The position numbers and the translations under genes are program-made. 64,000 nt of DNA, from the NCBI RefSeq assembly GCF_002575655.3, contig NC_053035.3:501796601-501860600 (forward strand), in the 5' to 3' direction. Under the pieces are notes generated by a model, which was given only the letters and a program-made list of their open reading frames with translations, did not search any database and was not told the origin of the DNA. This document shows positions 1 through 11,016 of the stretch, in pieces. Within the stretch, counting starts at the first letter, position 1, and each line of letters opens with the position of its first letter. The stretch comes from Aegilops tauschii subsp. strangulata. Lineage: Eukaryota; Streptophyta; Magnoliopsida; Poales; Poaceae.

Positions 1-1283
1 TTGTGTTTTTCCTGCTGAAAATCAGAAACTTTTGCGCCCTGTAAATTAGTTTTGATAATTCACAGAAACGTGCTTTTGATCTGATTCTTTTTGAAGAAGA
101 TGAATAAACAAATTGCTTAGGACTTCCTAATTTCTCAGGATTTTTGGAGCTACAGAAGTATTCTAAAGTTACAGATTGCTAAAGACTGTTCTGTTTTTGA
201 CACATTCTGTTTTCTATGTGTTGTTTGCTTATTTTGATGAATCTATGAGTAGTATCGGAGGGTATGAACCATAGATAAGTTTGAATACAGTAGATATTAC
301 ACCAATATGAAATTAGAATGAGTTCATAACAGTACCAAAAGTGGTGGTTTTATTTTCTTATACTAACGGAGCTCATAAGATTTTCTGTTGAGTTTTGTGT
401 TGTGAAGTTTTCAAGTTTTGGGTAAAGATTCGATGGACTATGGAATAAGGAGTGGAAAGAGCCTAAGCTTGGGGATGCCCAAGGCACCCCAAGGTAATAT
501 TAAAGGACAACCAAGAGCCTAAGCTTGGGGATGCCCCGGATGGCATCCCCTCTTTCGTCTTCGTTCATTGGTAACTTTACTTGGAGCTATATTTTTATTC
601 ACCACATGATATGTGTTTTGCTTGGAGCGTCATTTTATGTTTTTAGCATTTGCTTGATGTTATTTAGAATAATTTTTTGCATCTCTATTTTCAATAAAAA
701 TGTTAGCGATAGCCTTTGCCATGCTTATTTTGCAAGTATACATGTTGTTGTTTCAAAACAGAAAGTTTATTGCTGTTGCAAAAATTCCCTAGAAAAGCAG
801 AATATGATAAAATGTTGAAACTTTTTGCATAATAAGCTCTGATAAATTTTCTACAGTGTGGTAGAATTTCATAATGTTTGGAGTTAGAGAAGTATGATGA
901 ATCTTGCATTCTTTACAGACTGTACTGTTTTGGCAGATTGCTGTTATGTTTGCATTGTTTGCATATGTTTGCTTGTTTAATGATTCTATTTGAGGATAGG
1001 AATATTAAATATGCAGAAGCATTTAGTATGCAATGTTGAATAGTAATTTTAGTGATTTGTTACAGTAGAGAATGATAAGGTTTTTGCATTGGTTTATACT
1101 AACTTATCTGACGAGTTCTTGTTGAGTTTTGTGTGGATGAAGTTTTGAGATTTAGGGAAACCGAGATATAAAAGGAATTAAGGAGACATAAAAGCTCAAG
1201 CTTGGGGATGCCCAAGGCACCCCAAGATAATATTTCAAGAAGTCTCAAGCATCTAAGCTTGGGGATGCCCCGGTAGGCATCCT
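1..1283 (+). mobile_element. Element K: Sabrina-like Gypsy internal fragment, non-coding
   Basis: Bases 1-560 are the near reverse complement of 39361-39960 inside element F, so this is the 3' non-coding internal part of the same Sabrina-like, Athila-lineage family, here in plus orientation. It is AT-rich and has no ORF resembling a known protein. Its hallmark is the AAGCTTGGGGATGCCC block, which also lies near the LTR in other members. The element is cut at 1283 by element B; the 5 bp before B are ATCCT. The other half of K is not in this window. The family name is a recollection, not a search result. Confidence 0.75.
461..1283 (+). repeat. Direct repeat of the AAGCTTGGGGATGCCC double block
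   Basis: Two copies of a roughly 90-bp block occur at about 461-550 and 1194-1280. Each contains AAGCTTGGGGATGCCC twice, once followed by AAGGCACCCCAAG and once by the CGG(A/T) GGCATCC form. They lie about 730 bp apart. The sequence between the copies also partly repeats the upstream sequence (for example GAGTTTTGTGT and the GATTTAGGG/TTTTGGGTAAAG stretches), so a unit of about 730 bp has been duplicated. Confidence 0.6.
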
Positions 1284-1559
1284 TGTCGGTGTCAAAACCG
1301 GCAGATCTCGGGTAGGGGGTCCCGAACTGTGCGTCTAAGGTCGATGGTAACAGGAGACGGGGGACACGATGTTTACCCAGGTTCGGGCCCTCTCTATGGA
1401 GGTAATACCCTACTTCCTGCTTGCTTGATCTTGATGAATATGAGTATTACAAGAGTTGATCTACCACGAGATCGTAATGGCTAAAACCCTAGAAGTCTAG
1501 CCTGTATTGTTATGATTGCCTCTACGGACTAAACCCTCCGGTTCATATAGAAAACGGAC
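1284..1559 (-). repeat. Element B, left LTR, 3'-truncated by internal deletion
   Basis: Begins TGTCGGTGTCAAAACCGG, the same start as the LTRs at 18189, 26492, 55992 and 62309. It follows those copies to about 1559 (the TATATAG-like stretch and start of the ACGGA motif), then jumps directly into sequence that in element C lies about 15 bp inside the internal region (CTTCAATGA, then TCTTCGGCATTG). Roughly 200 bp of LTR end plus the LTR/internal junction are therefore missing. Element orientation is minus, because gag-pol of the intact relatives reads that way, so this would be its 3' LTR. Confidence 0.85.
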
Positions 1560-1974
1560 CGGGCTTCAATGATGATGTGTCCGGCGCGCAAATTGTCTTC
1601 GGCATTGTAAGGCGGGTTCCTCCTCCGAATACTCCAAAACAGCCTTCGAACACAGGAAACGTGTCCGGCTCTGCAAAACAAATACCACACACAACGCAAA
1701 GGGTATAATATTTCACGAGTCCAATCTACCGACAACTTTTTGTAGCGTGACATCACATCGCTGCCCGGTTATTATTTCGAACCGGTTTTTAGCCTGCCGC
1801 TCCATGCATCAAGATGCGGTTTCCATTGGCACGTCTTGTCGCAGCAGAGATCGTGCCCCTTTATTACGGGATTCTCATCAATACGGGCGTGGGTAATCCA
1901 ACCGTGCCGTCTGCACGGCCCTTGGGAATAGGCGAGTTTTAAGGCGAGTGGGGAGGCGCTTGATATTCATTGCC

Positions 1975-1983
1975 TTTATAAGG
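1975..1983 (+). promoter_or_regulatory. TATA-like box of B's antisense gene
   Basis: TTTATAAGG lies about 113 bp before the ATG at 2089. The same TTATAAGG motif lies about 125 bp before the antisense-gene ATG in C and about 114 bp before it in A. Promoter function is inferred from this conserved placement. Confidence 0.5.
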
Positions 1984-2088
1984 AGATAAGGTTTCTTTCA
2001 CCCACACCTTCCCTCTCTCTGCCCCCCCCATTCTCGAGCTCCAGCGCCCAAGTTCTCATCTTTTCTGCCTCAAGAAAGCACTCCGACC

Positions 2089-3312
2089 ATGTCTGGATCC
2101 GGAGCGCAGGGCAAGTGGATGGTCTCCTCCGTCAAGGAGAAGGACATCACGAAGCTCTGAGAGGCGGGATTTTGGCCAAGGAAATCGCCCACCGGCTTCC
2201 GGCCAAGGGGCAGATCGTCCCCACCCCGGAGCCCCATGAGAGGGTAGTGTTCATCCCTCACTTCGTCCGCGGGCTGGGATTTCCTCTCCACCCATTCATC
2301 CGCGGACTCGTGTTCTACTACGGGCTAGATTTCCATGATCTAGCCCCAAATTCTTTCCTCTACATCTCGGTAGTTATTGTCGTGTGCGTTGCTTTCGTCC
2401 GCATCCCACCCCACTTCGGATTGTGGCTAAAGATCTTCAATGTGAAGCCGAAGGTGGTGGGTGGCCAACACGTAGAGTGCGGAGGCGCCATGGTGAGCAA
2501 GATGCCCAACGTCACATGGCCCGAAGGCTCCTTCGTGGAGACTATCAAAGGGTGGCAGCAATTGTGGTTCTATATCACAGAGCCCCGCGACGCCACCTGG
2601 GCCGCGGCTCCCGAGTTCAAGTCCGGAGCCCCAATGCGGCTCACCTCCTGGCTAGAGAAGGGCCTGAATTGGGCTTTGTCGGACGAGCTGACAGCGCTGC
2701 AGACGCGCATCCAGAGCATGGTGGACAAGAACATCAAGCTCGTCAACATGATCCAGGTGAAGCTAGTTCGCTGGATCCTTCCATGCTAGAGCCGGGCTTG
2801 CCATCTATGGGAGTTCGATCCGGCCGAGCACCAGACCTTGCAACGGTTCTTCGGAACTACACACGAAGATATCTGGAAGGTGCTCTTCAAGGCCAACGAG
2901 ACGTGTCCGAAGATGACCGAGGACCGTGGGCACGACCTGGCCCATCCCGCCAGTCCGGTAAGTCTTTCGCATTTCAAGGTGTATCCTTTATTTGCTTATT
3001 CAGGGAAGATGCCTAAGCCTCCCTATTTATTTTTTCAAGGCTGGAAAAAGAAGGCGGAGCGGATTCAGTGTCCGGCTCCGCTGCCTGAGGAACCAGCCAT
3101 CCCGCTTCTGACGGAGATTCTGGTTCCGGCGCCCTACCAGGCGCCGGAGAAGAAGGCCAAGAAAAAGGCCAATTAGACCAGAAGTGGTCTCTGCCGCAAG
3201 GGCGCTTCGGACGTGACGTCCGAAGACGCCAAGACTCACTCCTCCGCCGCCGAGGACGAGGAGGAGGAGGAAAGCAACTCTCCCCTAAGGGGGGAAGGAA
3301 GAAGAGGGCGGT
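2089..3312 (+). pseudogene. Antisense ORF of element B, 5' part (Transposase_28-like)
   Basis: Starts MSGSGAQGKW at 2089, matching the start of C's antisense gene (MSGSRAGGKW). The conserved core, with RGLGFPLHPFIRGL, FYYGL, and PHFGLWLKIFNV, is the signature I associate with Pfam Transposase_28 ('putative gypsy type transposon'), carried on the strand opposite gag-pol in Tat-lineage elements. Its function is unknown. The copy is broken: a TGA with a nearby frameshift at about 2158, a TAG at about 2788, and another TAG at about 3174. A GT donor follows GCCAGTCCG at about 2957 and an AG acceptor precedes GCTGGAAAAAG at about 3040, the same intron position as in C. The reading is cut by element A at 3312. 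Confidence 0.75.
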
Positions 3313-3896
3313 TGTCATGGTTCTAAGACTGACAGTAGAATAGGGGGGTAGGTATGGAGAGGCAAGATCCTAGCTATGGCGAAGTTGTACACACGAGTTT
3401 TACGAGTTCAGGCCCTTCGCGGAGGAAGTAATATCCCTACGTCTCGGAGCCCGGAGGCGGTCGACTGGATTATGCATGTGAATGTTACAGGGGGTGCGAA
3501 CCCTTGTGCCAGAGGAGGAGGGTGGCTTATATAGAGTGCGCTAGGACCCTCGCAGACCTCCGTTACACAGGGTTCAATGTGAGTTAAGATAGGGGTGTTA
3601 CTGGTAACGCCAGCCATAAGTGCTATAAATGACCTTAAAAGACTACGGAGTGGACGCCTGACCGTTGCAGTGCTGGGCGACTCCTGATCTTCAGTAGGTC
3701 GAGTGATTCCTTGTATGGTCGAGTGATTACAGGAAGGATGGATCTCCGAGTGGTTGATCGGTCGAGTGGATGGCACTCGACGCCTTGATAGGGCCCTTCC
3801 TATTGCCTTTTAGGTTTCTTTGCTTCTTTGATAATGACCCTGGACAGGGCTTATAGGTCAGGCCTATGACCCTACCCCAGGTATATGTCATCATCA
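3313..3896 (-). repeat. Element A, 3' LTR (left in window)
   Basis: Runs from TGTCATGGTTCTAAG to TATGTCATCATCA and matches 17273-17856 with about 20 mismatches. A minus-strand TATA-like CTATATAAG lies at 3526-3534. Just inside it (3897 onward), the minus strand carries a short G-rich tract ending CGGGGACTAA, a plausible polypurine tract. Confidence 0.9.
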
Positions 3897-4424
3897 TTAG
3901 TCCCCGAATGGATTGAGGTCCGAGTGAAAGAAGGTTGAAGTAGATCTCGCTTCGACTCTTGTGTTTCACAGCTATTCATGTTTGCACAGAGGCTAACGTT
4001 GGAACTTCGGCCTTGTTTCAGTCGCCTTGATCGATTCAAAAGCTGTTGATTGGATTTACAACGTCATCCGACGAGTGTTGTTTTGGTGCGCTGAACCTTT
4101 GGCGCGATTGATTGCAGTGTATCCCGGATTTCATAGGATTCGAAATTTCGGGGAAGCGCGCGGGATGGGACGTGCCGAAGTAAACGGGATGGATAAGCAG
4201 GAGTGCCTTGATCCCCGTGCCACCTGTTTCGCCATGTATGACGCGCACGACTGTTGCGGGATTTGATAGGATCGCCTGGACCCACGCGTCAGCCACTCGG
4301 AAGCGGCCCTTTATAAGGCGACGGAGCCGAGGCGCTGGTACTGTACGCGTCTGTTTCCTCTCTTCCTCCTCCGCTTTCCCACGACATCCAGCCCCTCCGC
4401 TCTCGACGCCGCCGCCCCGCCACC
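3897..4424. other. Element A, internal spacer between 3' LTR and antisense gene
   Basis: About 530 bp with no protein-like ORF of its own. It contains the presumed polypurine tract next to the LTR and the promoter region of the antisense gene. Apparent ORFs on both strands here show no recognisable domain. Confidence 0.6.
4310..4318 (+). promoter_or_regulatory. TATA-like box of A's antisense gene
   Basis: TTTATAAGG about 114 bp before the ATG at 4425, which itself sits in a strong plant start context (GCCACCATGG). Similar box and spacing in B and C. Confidence 0.55.
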
Positions 4425-7400
4425 ATGGTGAAGGACAAGACGGCAGCGCTGGAACGCGCGAAGAAGGCGACGGGGGAGGCGAAGGGCAAGAAGCAGAATC
4501 GTGGGTCATCGTCACGCTCGACGTTGCCGCCAGGTTGGATCCAAGGCGATTGGATCCGATCTTTGCTCCGGCAGGAAGATTTGGACGAGCTGGCGGAGTT
4601 CGGGCTGATCGCCAAGGGCGCAGCGAGACTGCCGGGGGGTGAGACGGAGCCGCAGCCCTGACCTGGTGAGTGTGTACTACTCGCCACCCATGTCGACCGG
4701 GGTTTCTCGCTTCCTCCGCATGCCTTCTTCAGGGGCTTCTTGAACTTCTTTGGTGCCCAACTCCACCATTTTTCTCCCAATACCATCACATACCTCGCTG
4801 CATTTGTATCCATGTGCGAGAACTTTCTGGGGTGTCGACCGCATTGGGGTCTTTTCAAGCATATCTTCACCATCCGTTCTCAGTCGGTGAAGAAAGCGAA
4901 CACGAGTGATGAGAAAACGCATGTCATTCAGATGTGTGGTGGTTTAGGTATCCAGAAAAGGAAGATGAGCTCTTTCCCTTCCATGACCCTTCCTGAATCA
5001 GTTAGGGGCTGGCAGTCGACCTGGTTCTACTGCCAGGACCTCGCAACTCCAGGTCAGTCGACCGGACTTCCCCACTTCACTTTTGACCGTGTTCAGACTC
5101 CTTCTTCATTGAAAGTGACTGTTGCTGAGAGAGTGGAGACGAATATGCTAGTTGAGAGGGTAGTTCAGCTGATAAATCAGGGCGTCACTGGTATGGACCT
5201 GCTGGAAGTATTCCTCAGTCGACGCATCCAGCCTCTTCAGTACCGTGACCATCCCATGTGGATGTACACTCGGCCTGGTGACACTGCTCGGGTTCACCCC
5301 GACGAAGTACCGGCCAAGACAGTGGCCATGTGGTTGACGAGCATTACAGGCAACAAGGACAACCCTAGAGGAGCCAGGAGAGTCGTCCCCTTCAGTGACG
5401 ACAATCAGCCTGACAAGGTATGACCTTCATTCTGACTGTTCTTGAACACACATTCCGATTGCTCTTGAGCCCGACTGACTTTCACTCGACTCCTCGTTTT
5501 GCAGATTTATACCGAGACATACTCGATGCCTAATGGTGAACAAGCTCCGGAGCAAGACCATGAGGGCGAGGACAGCATGGAGGAGAGTGGCGAATGGGAA
5601 TCTTCGGACGACGATGATGATGATGACGATGAGAGCGAGGAGTCAGACGACAAGGAGGAGGTCGACTCGCCGCCCCGTACTGAACGCCGATCCAAGCAAC
5701 ACCATGATCCAGCGGGCGGGCGCGGTAAGGCTGTGGCCTCGAGCACTCAAGCACATAAGCGCGCTCGGTCTTCAACTCCGGAGCTGGCGGAGAAAGTCAC
5801 CAAGCACCCCAAGATCAACCCCGCAAAGGCTCGGAAGACTTTGCCAAAGATCAAGATGGATGTACCTGTCGCCTCTGGGTAAATGTTCTTTCTGTGTTTT
5901 TCTTTGTACCGACTGATTCTTCCGTTCTGACCGAGTGATTAGAAACTTGTCGACCCTGCCTCTGCTGCGACTGACATGGATATTGACAAGGCTCCAGGGG
6001 ATGAAGAAACCGATGACGCGGCCACCTCTCGAGCTGGTAAGTCCGCTCGACCAAAACTTATTTTGTCGACTGAATTGTCGGTCGATTGAATTTTTGTTGT
6101 TTTCTCTTTTCGCTGTAGATCCGCGAGACATCGTCGTGCTTCCTGATGATGAAGAAGAAGAAATGCCTTCGAAGGAGAGGAGGAGGAGAGGCAAAGGCTC
6201 GAGCAGGAGAGTGCTTGAAGTTCAAGTCCCTCAGTCGACGCCGGTGTTTGAAGCGGTGGTTGAGCAAACTGAAGATCCGGTTCGGACCAGCGTCACATTC
6301 GCCGACCCGCTGACGACTGATCGCCCGTCGGGGTCGAATGATCCGACTCCTGCTGCTCCAGTGCAAATCCCCGCATCCGACCCAGTGGCTGCTTCGACTG
6401 CTTTGGAGTCATCACTCTTTACTGCATACCAAACCCCAGATGACTCGCCAAGTGCTGCCAGGGAGGCTCTTCGACAGGTGAACCTTGTTATGGAGCAGGT
6501 GAAGGTGATACACGAGGCCGGTCAGGTGGCCTACAACGCTAGCACCGCCCTGCAAACCAATGTTAAGGTCAGTTATCTCCCGTCTGATCTTATTCCTCGT
6601 CTGACGTCTGATCACCCACAGGGGTGTGTCTGCCTTAAAGTTGTATAAGTCCACTTGAGTCGACTAGGATTGAGTTGACTGAGTCTTTGACAAAACTGCT
6701 TTATTATTCGTAAGATGCTCATGGATGAACGTTTTGGAACTTTATGTGCATCTATCATGAGTTTGCACCTTGCATCTGTTCATCCACTGAGTTGTAGCTC
6801 TTGAACCAGTGGGGGCACGCTGAGTGCACCCAGTGGGTGTAGTCCCCGAGACCATAGTTGGCTGCGGGCAGTCGACTGTGGTCTGAGAATTTTGAATTTT
6901 CTCACTCGACCTGGTCGGACCAAGTCGAGTGGAACCCAAACCAGTGGGGGCACGCTAAGTGCACCCACTGGGGGTAGTCCCCGAGACCGTGGTCGACTGC
7001 GGGCAGTCGACTATGGTTTGAGAACAACAACTCTTTTTTTACACTCATGCTGGGCAGACCATGCCGAGTGTTGAATCAAACCAGTGGGGGCACGCTGAGT
7101 GCACCCGCTGGGTGTAGTCACCGAGACTGCCGTTGAATGTTTGATTCGATGGTAGTCTTAGAGTAACTTTCACTGTGATGCTCTTTTGTTTCTGTCAACT
7201 GATATATCTTATATGCTGACTACAGAAGTCTTGCGATCTTGGAGCTTAGCTTTCCGTACTGAACAAGCAACAAATCAGCCTCAATCTTGATCTGGAACTG
7301 GCCCAGAAAAACCTCAAGACCGCTCGTGAAGAAGTAACTGCCATGGGAGGTAACCAATCGTCAACTGTCTATCTTACGACTCGCACTTTTCCGTGTGTTT

Positions 7401-8348
7401 TTTAGTCACTTTGAACCGAGTGACTTCACTCGAACAGATGTGCATAGTGAAAACCGTCAACTTCAAGCTCGTGTGAAGAATGTTGTTTCTTTAGAGAAAA
7501 TGAAGCAGGCTCTGGAGCAGAAGGATCTCGATCTTGCTGCTGCCCAGAAGGAGGCGCGAGAGAAAACGGCGCTTGCTGGAAAGAAGCTGGCTTCAGTCGG
7601 TAAGTTGGAAGAAGAGAATTCCAAACTCAAGACCGCTATCTTTGATGCCAACCAGGAAGTTGAGCAACTGAAGAAGGACAAGGGCAAGCTGACTGACGAG
7701 ATTGGAATCCTCAAGGCCAAGAAGGGCGAGTTAGAATCTTATCTGGGCCAGCTTGCCGCAAAACTGGTCTTAAAGCTTGAAGGTATTGTTGTTCGATTGA
7801 CTTGTTATTGTTGACTGATAATCTTTGCCATACTGTCGACTCATTATTCACTTGACCGCACAGAACTTTGCCAAGACTTTGAAGAAGAAACTGGGCGGGT
7901 CGAGACGGGTCTGGATCCAATAAATTGTCCAGTCAAAGATGATGTCGCGATGAATGTCCTGCGGATGGAATCTCGTGTGGACAGTGCAGTTGCTTATCTT
8001 GCTCGTCTGAAGGCGGCGATGACTCGGGTTGACGCTGAACTCTGGCCCCAGGCGGAACTGTCTCAAGATCTCGAGTCTCTTATGGCTCGACTGAATCAAA
8101 TACCTGACCAGGTGCAAGAATGGAAGAGATCATCTGCTCGCTGTGGTGCTGATATCGCCCTGTCATTGGTTCGAGTGGACTGCAAGGATGTCAACGAGGA
8201 CAAGCTGGCGGCGCTCAAGATCGCCAACACCAAAAAGCACACTTTCCAGTCCTTCATGGATACTTTCCTTGACGCCGCCACTCGCATTGCAGACAGCATA
8301 GACCTTGACAGTTTCTGCGACCCAGCCAGTCCTTCTCCTGACGAGTGA
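4425..8348 (+). pseudogene. Antisense gene of element A (Transposase_28-like), seven apparent exons
   Basis: Encoded opposite to gag-pol. Exon 1 (4425-5417) holds the conserved core: a basic N-terminus, then GFSLPPHAFFRGFLNFFGAQL and FLGCRPHWGLFKHIF. One in-frame TGA (about 4659) breaks it. Further exons by GT/AG sites and protein-like composition: 5505-5878 (acidic run of Asp/Glu about codons 30-50), 5943-6036, 6119-6567, 7226-7349, 7438-7782 and 7864-8348, ending TGA. The last three are rich in Lys/Glu/Ala/Leu and look like a coiled coil. Exon limits are my reading of splice motifs; no transcript is available. The role of this protein family is unknown. Since the TGA is the only clear lesion in exon 1, the gene decayed less than gag-pol. 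Confidence 0.7.
6800..7140 (+). repeat. Three tandem copies of a ~135-bp repeat inside an intron
   Basis: The motif CCAGTGGGGGCACGC, followed by TGCACCC and TAGTCCCCGAGAC, recurs at about 6809, 6941 and 7081. Between copies are the partial repeats of GCGGGCAGTCGACT and of a (C/G)GACC motif. The array lies in the large intron between the exons ending 6567 and starting 7226. Confidence 0.75.
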
Positions 8349-8760
8349 TCCGAAAACTTTATGCTTCACCTTTATTTGCCTCGGAATGCCGAGTGATCGT
8401 GTAATCGTTAAACTCCTTTGGGCTTGATGCTCGAGTACTTTAATCCGTGGACCGGAACCTTAGGATTTATCTGAACTTGGTTTATCTCTGAATATGCTTG
8501 TGCTTGTCTTCAAGTGGTACTTATTTCTTCACTCGGAATAATCTTTGAGTGGTGCAGCTTCAAGGTGAAAAGTGACAGTCGACCTGCACTTCGTCGTCCT
8601 TGCAGATAGGGATGGAGCGTACATTATACTTGTGGCGCAGCTTCGAGGAGAAGGTAGCAATCGACCTGCACCTCGTCGTCCTTACGGACTGGGATGGAGC
8701 GTGTGGCCAAGTCCCCGAGCGAGAAGGCCAGTTCTCACTCGGAACGTATTTTATACTTAG
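8349..8760. other. Element A, spacer after antisense gene with degenerate repeats
   Basis: About 400 bp without a gene. 8577-8700 contains two imperfect copies of a ~70-bp block (TCGACCTGCAC ... CGTCGTCCTT ... GGGATGGAGCGT). 8699-8760 looks like a degenerate first unit of the tandem array that follows. Confidence 0.6.
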
Positions 8761-10880
8761 GCGAGTACTGGACTATAGCTAAGCCCCCGAGTGGGAGGGT
8801 TGCTCATCACTCGGTGGGATTTTACAAACTTAGGCGAGTACTGGACTGCAGCTAAGCCTCCGAGTGAGAGGGTTGCTCACCACTCGGCAAGATTTTTCAA
8901 ACTTAGGCGAGTACTGGACTGCAGCTAAGCCTCCGAGTGAGATGGTTGCTCACCACTCGGTAGGATTTTACAAACTTAGGCGAGAACTGGACTGCAGCTA
9001 AGCCCCCGAGTGAGAGGGTTTCTCACCACCCGGTAGGATTTTACAAACTTAGGCGAGTACTAGACTGCAGCTAAGCCCCCGAGTGAGAGGGTTGCTCACC
9101 ACTCGGTAGGATTTTTCAAACTTAGGCGAGTACTGGACTATAGCTAAGCCTCCGAGTGAGAGGGTTGCTCACCACTCGGTAGGATTTTTCAAACTTAGGC
9201 GAGTACTGGACTGCAGCTAAGCCTCCGATGAGAGGGTTGCTCACCACTCGGTAGGATTTTTCAAACTTAGGCGAGTACTGGACTGCAGCTAAGCCTCCGA
9301 GTGAGAGGGTTGCTCACCACTCGGTAGGATTTTTCAAAATTAGGCGAGTACAAGACTGCAGCTAAGCCTCCGAGTGGGAGGCTGGCTCACCATTCGGTAG
9401 GATTTTTTCAAACTTAGGCGAAACAGATTCGCAGCTAAGCCCCTGAGTGGGAGGCTGGCTCACCACTCGGTAGGATTTTTCAAACTTAGGCAAAACAGAT
9501 TCGCGACTAAGCCCCCGAGTGAGAGGCTGGCTCACCACTCGGTAGGATTTTTCAAACATAGGCGAGTACTGGACTGCAGCTAAGCCTCCGAGTGAGAGGG
9601 TTGCTCACCACTCGGTAGCATTTTTCAAACTTAGGCGAGTACTGGACTGCAGCTAAGCCTCCGAGTGAGAGGGTTGCTCACCACTCGGTAGGATTTTTCA
9701 AACTTAGGCGAGTACTGGACTATAGCTAAGCCTCCGAGTGAGAGGGTTGCTCACCACTCGGTAGGATTTTTCAAACTTAGGCGAGTACTGGACTGCAGCT
9801 AAGCCTCCGATGAGAGGGTTGCTCACCACTCGGTAGGATTTTTCAAACTTAGGCGAGTACTGGACTGCAGCTAAGCCTCCGAGTGAGAGGGTTGCTCACC
9901 ACTCGGTAGGATTTTTCAAAATTAGGCGAGTACAAGACTGCAGCTAAGCCTCCGAGTGGGAGGCTGGCTCACCATTCGGTAGGATTTTTTCAAACTTAGG
10001 CGAAACAGATTCGCAGCTAAGCCCCTGAGTGGGAGGCTGGCTCACCACTCGGTAGGATTTTTCAAACTTAGGCAAAACAGATTCGCGACTAAGCCCCCGA
10101 GTGAGAGGCTGGCTCACCACTCGGTAGGATTTTTCAAACATAGGCGAGTACTGGACTGCAGCTAAGCCTCCGAGTGAGAGGGTTGCTCACCACTCGGTAG
10201 CATTTTTCAAACTTAGGCGAGTACTGGACTGCAGCTAAGCCTCCGAGTGAGAGGGTTGCTCACCACTCGGTAGGATTTTTCAAACTTAGGCGAGTACTGA
10301 ACTGCAGCTAAGCCTCCGAGTGGGAGGCTGGCTCACCACTCAGTAGGATTTTTTCAAACTTAGGCGAAACAGATTCGCAGCTAAGCTCCTGAGTGGGAGG
10401 CTGGCTCACCACTCGGTAAGATTTTTCAAACTTAGGCGAAACAGATTCGCGACTAAGCCCCCGAGTGAGAGGCTGGCTCACCACTCGGTAGGATTTTTCA
10501 AACTTAGGCGAGTAGTGGACTGCAGCTAAGCCTCCGAGTGAGGGTTGCTCACCACTCGGTAGGATTTTACAAACTTAGGCGAGTACTGGACTGCAGCTAA
10601 GTCCCCGAGTGAGAGGGTTGCTCACCACTCGGTAGGATTTTTTCAAACTTAGGCCAAACAGATTCGCAGCTAAGCCCCCAAGTGGGAGGCTGGCTCACCA
10701 CTCGGTTGGATTTTTCAAACTTAGGCGAAACAGATTCGCGACTAAGCCCCCGAGTGGGAGGCTGGCTCACCACTCGGTAGGATTTTTCAAACTTAGGCGA
10801 AACAGATTCGCGACTAAGCCCCCGCGTGAGAGGCTGGCTCACCACTCGGTAGGATTTGCTGAAACTTAGGCGAAATAGGT
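8761..10880. repeat. 72/73-bp tandem repeat array, about 29 units
   Basis: Units begin GCGAGTACTGGACTGCAGC and end TTTTTCAAACTTAG. The standard unit is 73 bp. A second subtype begins GCGAAACAGATTCGC and is 72 bp, so a minus-strand frame stays open across runs of it and yields repeat-derived ORFs. The array lies in the gap between the 3' ends of the antisense gene (8348, plus strand) and pol (11017, minus strand). No spacers of unique sequence occur between units. Confidence 0.9.
9079..10299. repeat. 582-bp higher-order repeat within the tandem array
   Basis: 9079-9717 appears identical to 9661-10299 (offset 582 bp). It includes private variants such as the 71-bp unit with CCTCCGATGAGAGG, the TAGCATTTTTC unit, and the mixed-subtype order. 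582 bp equals eight units, a couple of them shortened by one or two bases. Flanking units do not keep the identity (mismatches at 9078/9660 and 9718/10300). This is a recent block duplication. Confidence 0.85.
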
Positions 10881-11016
10881 TCGCAGCTAAGTCACCCACT
10901 GGGGGATTTAAGACACAAGAATACACAACGACAATCATTTTCAGATAACTGTAAACTCTGTCTTTGATAAACAAACTAAAAAGGTGTTTGTTATTACATC
11001 TCAACAGACCGAGTGA

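Noticed and set aside
2384..3016. Second plus-strand ORF over element B's antisense gene
   Set aside because: Shadow of the antisense gene in another frame; Arg/Pro-rich composition and no domain.
5507..5775. Minus-strand Ser/His-rich ORFs over the acidic exon
   Set aside because: Reverse reading of GA-rich codons (Asp/Glu runs); low complexity.
8761..10880. CRISPR array
   Set aside because: Units are contiguous with no unique spacers, and the context is a plant retrotransposon.
9362..11004. Minus-strand ORFs with a repeating FEKSYRVVSQP-type protein
   Set aside because: They come from the 72-bp unit subtype, whose length is a multiple of three. Frames break whenever a 73-bp unit occurs, and there is no start context or non-repeat part.
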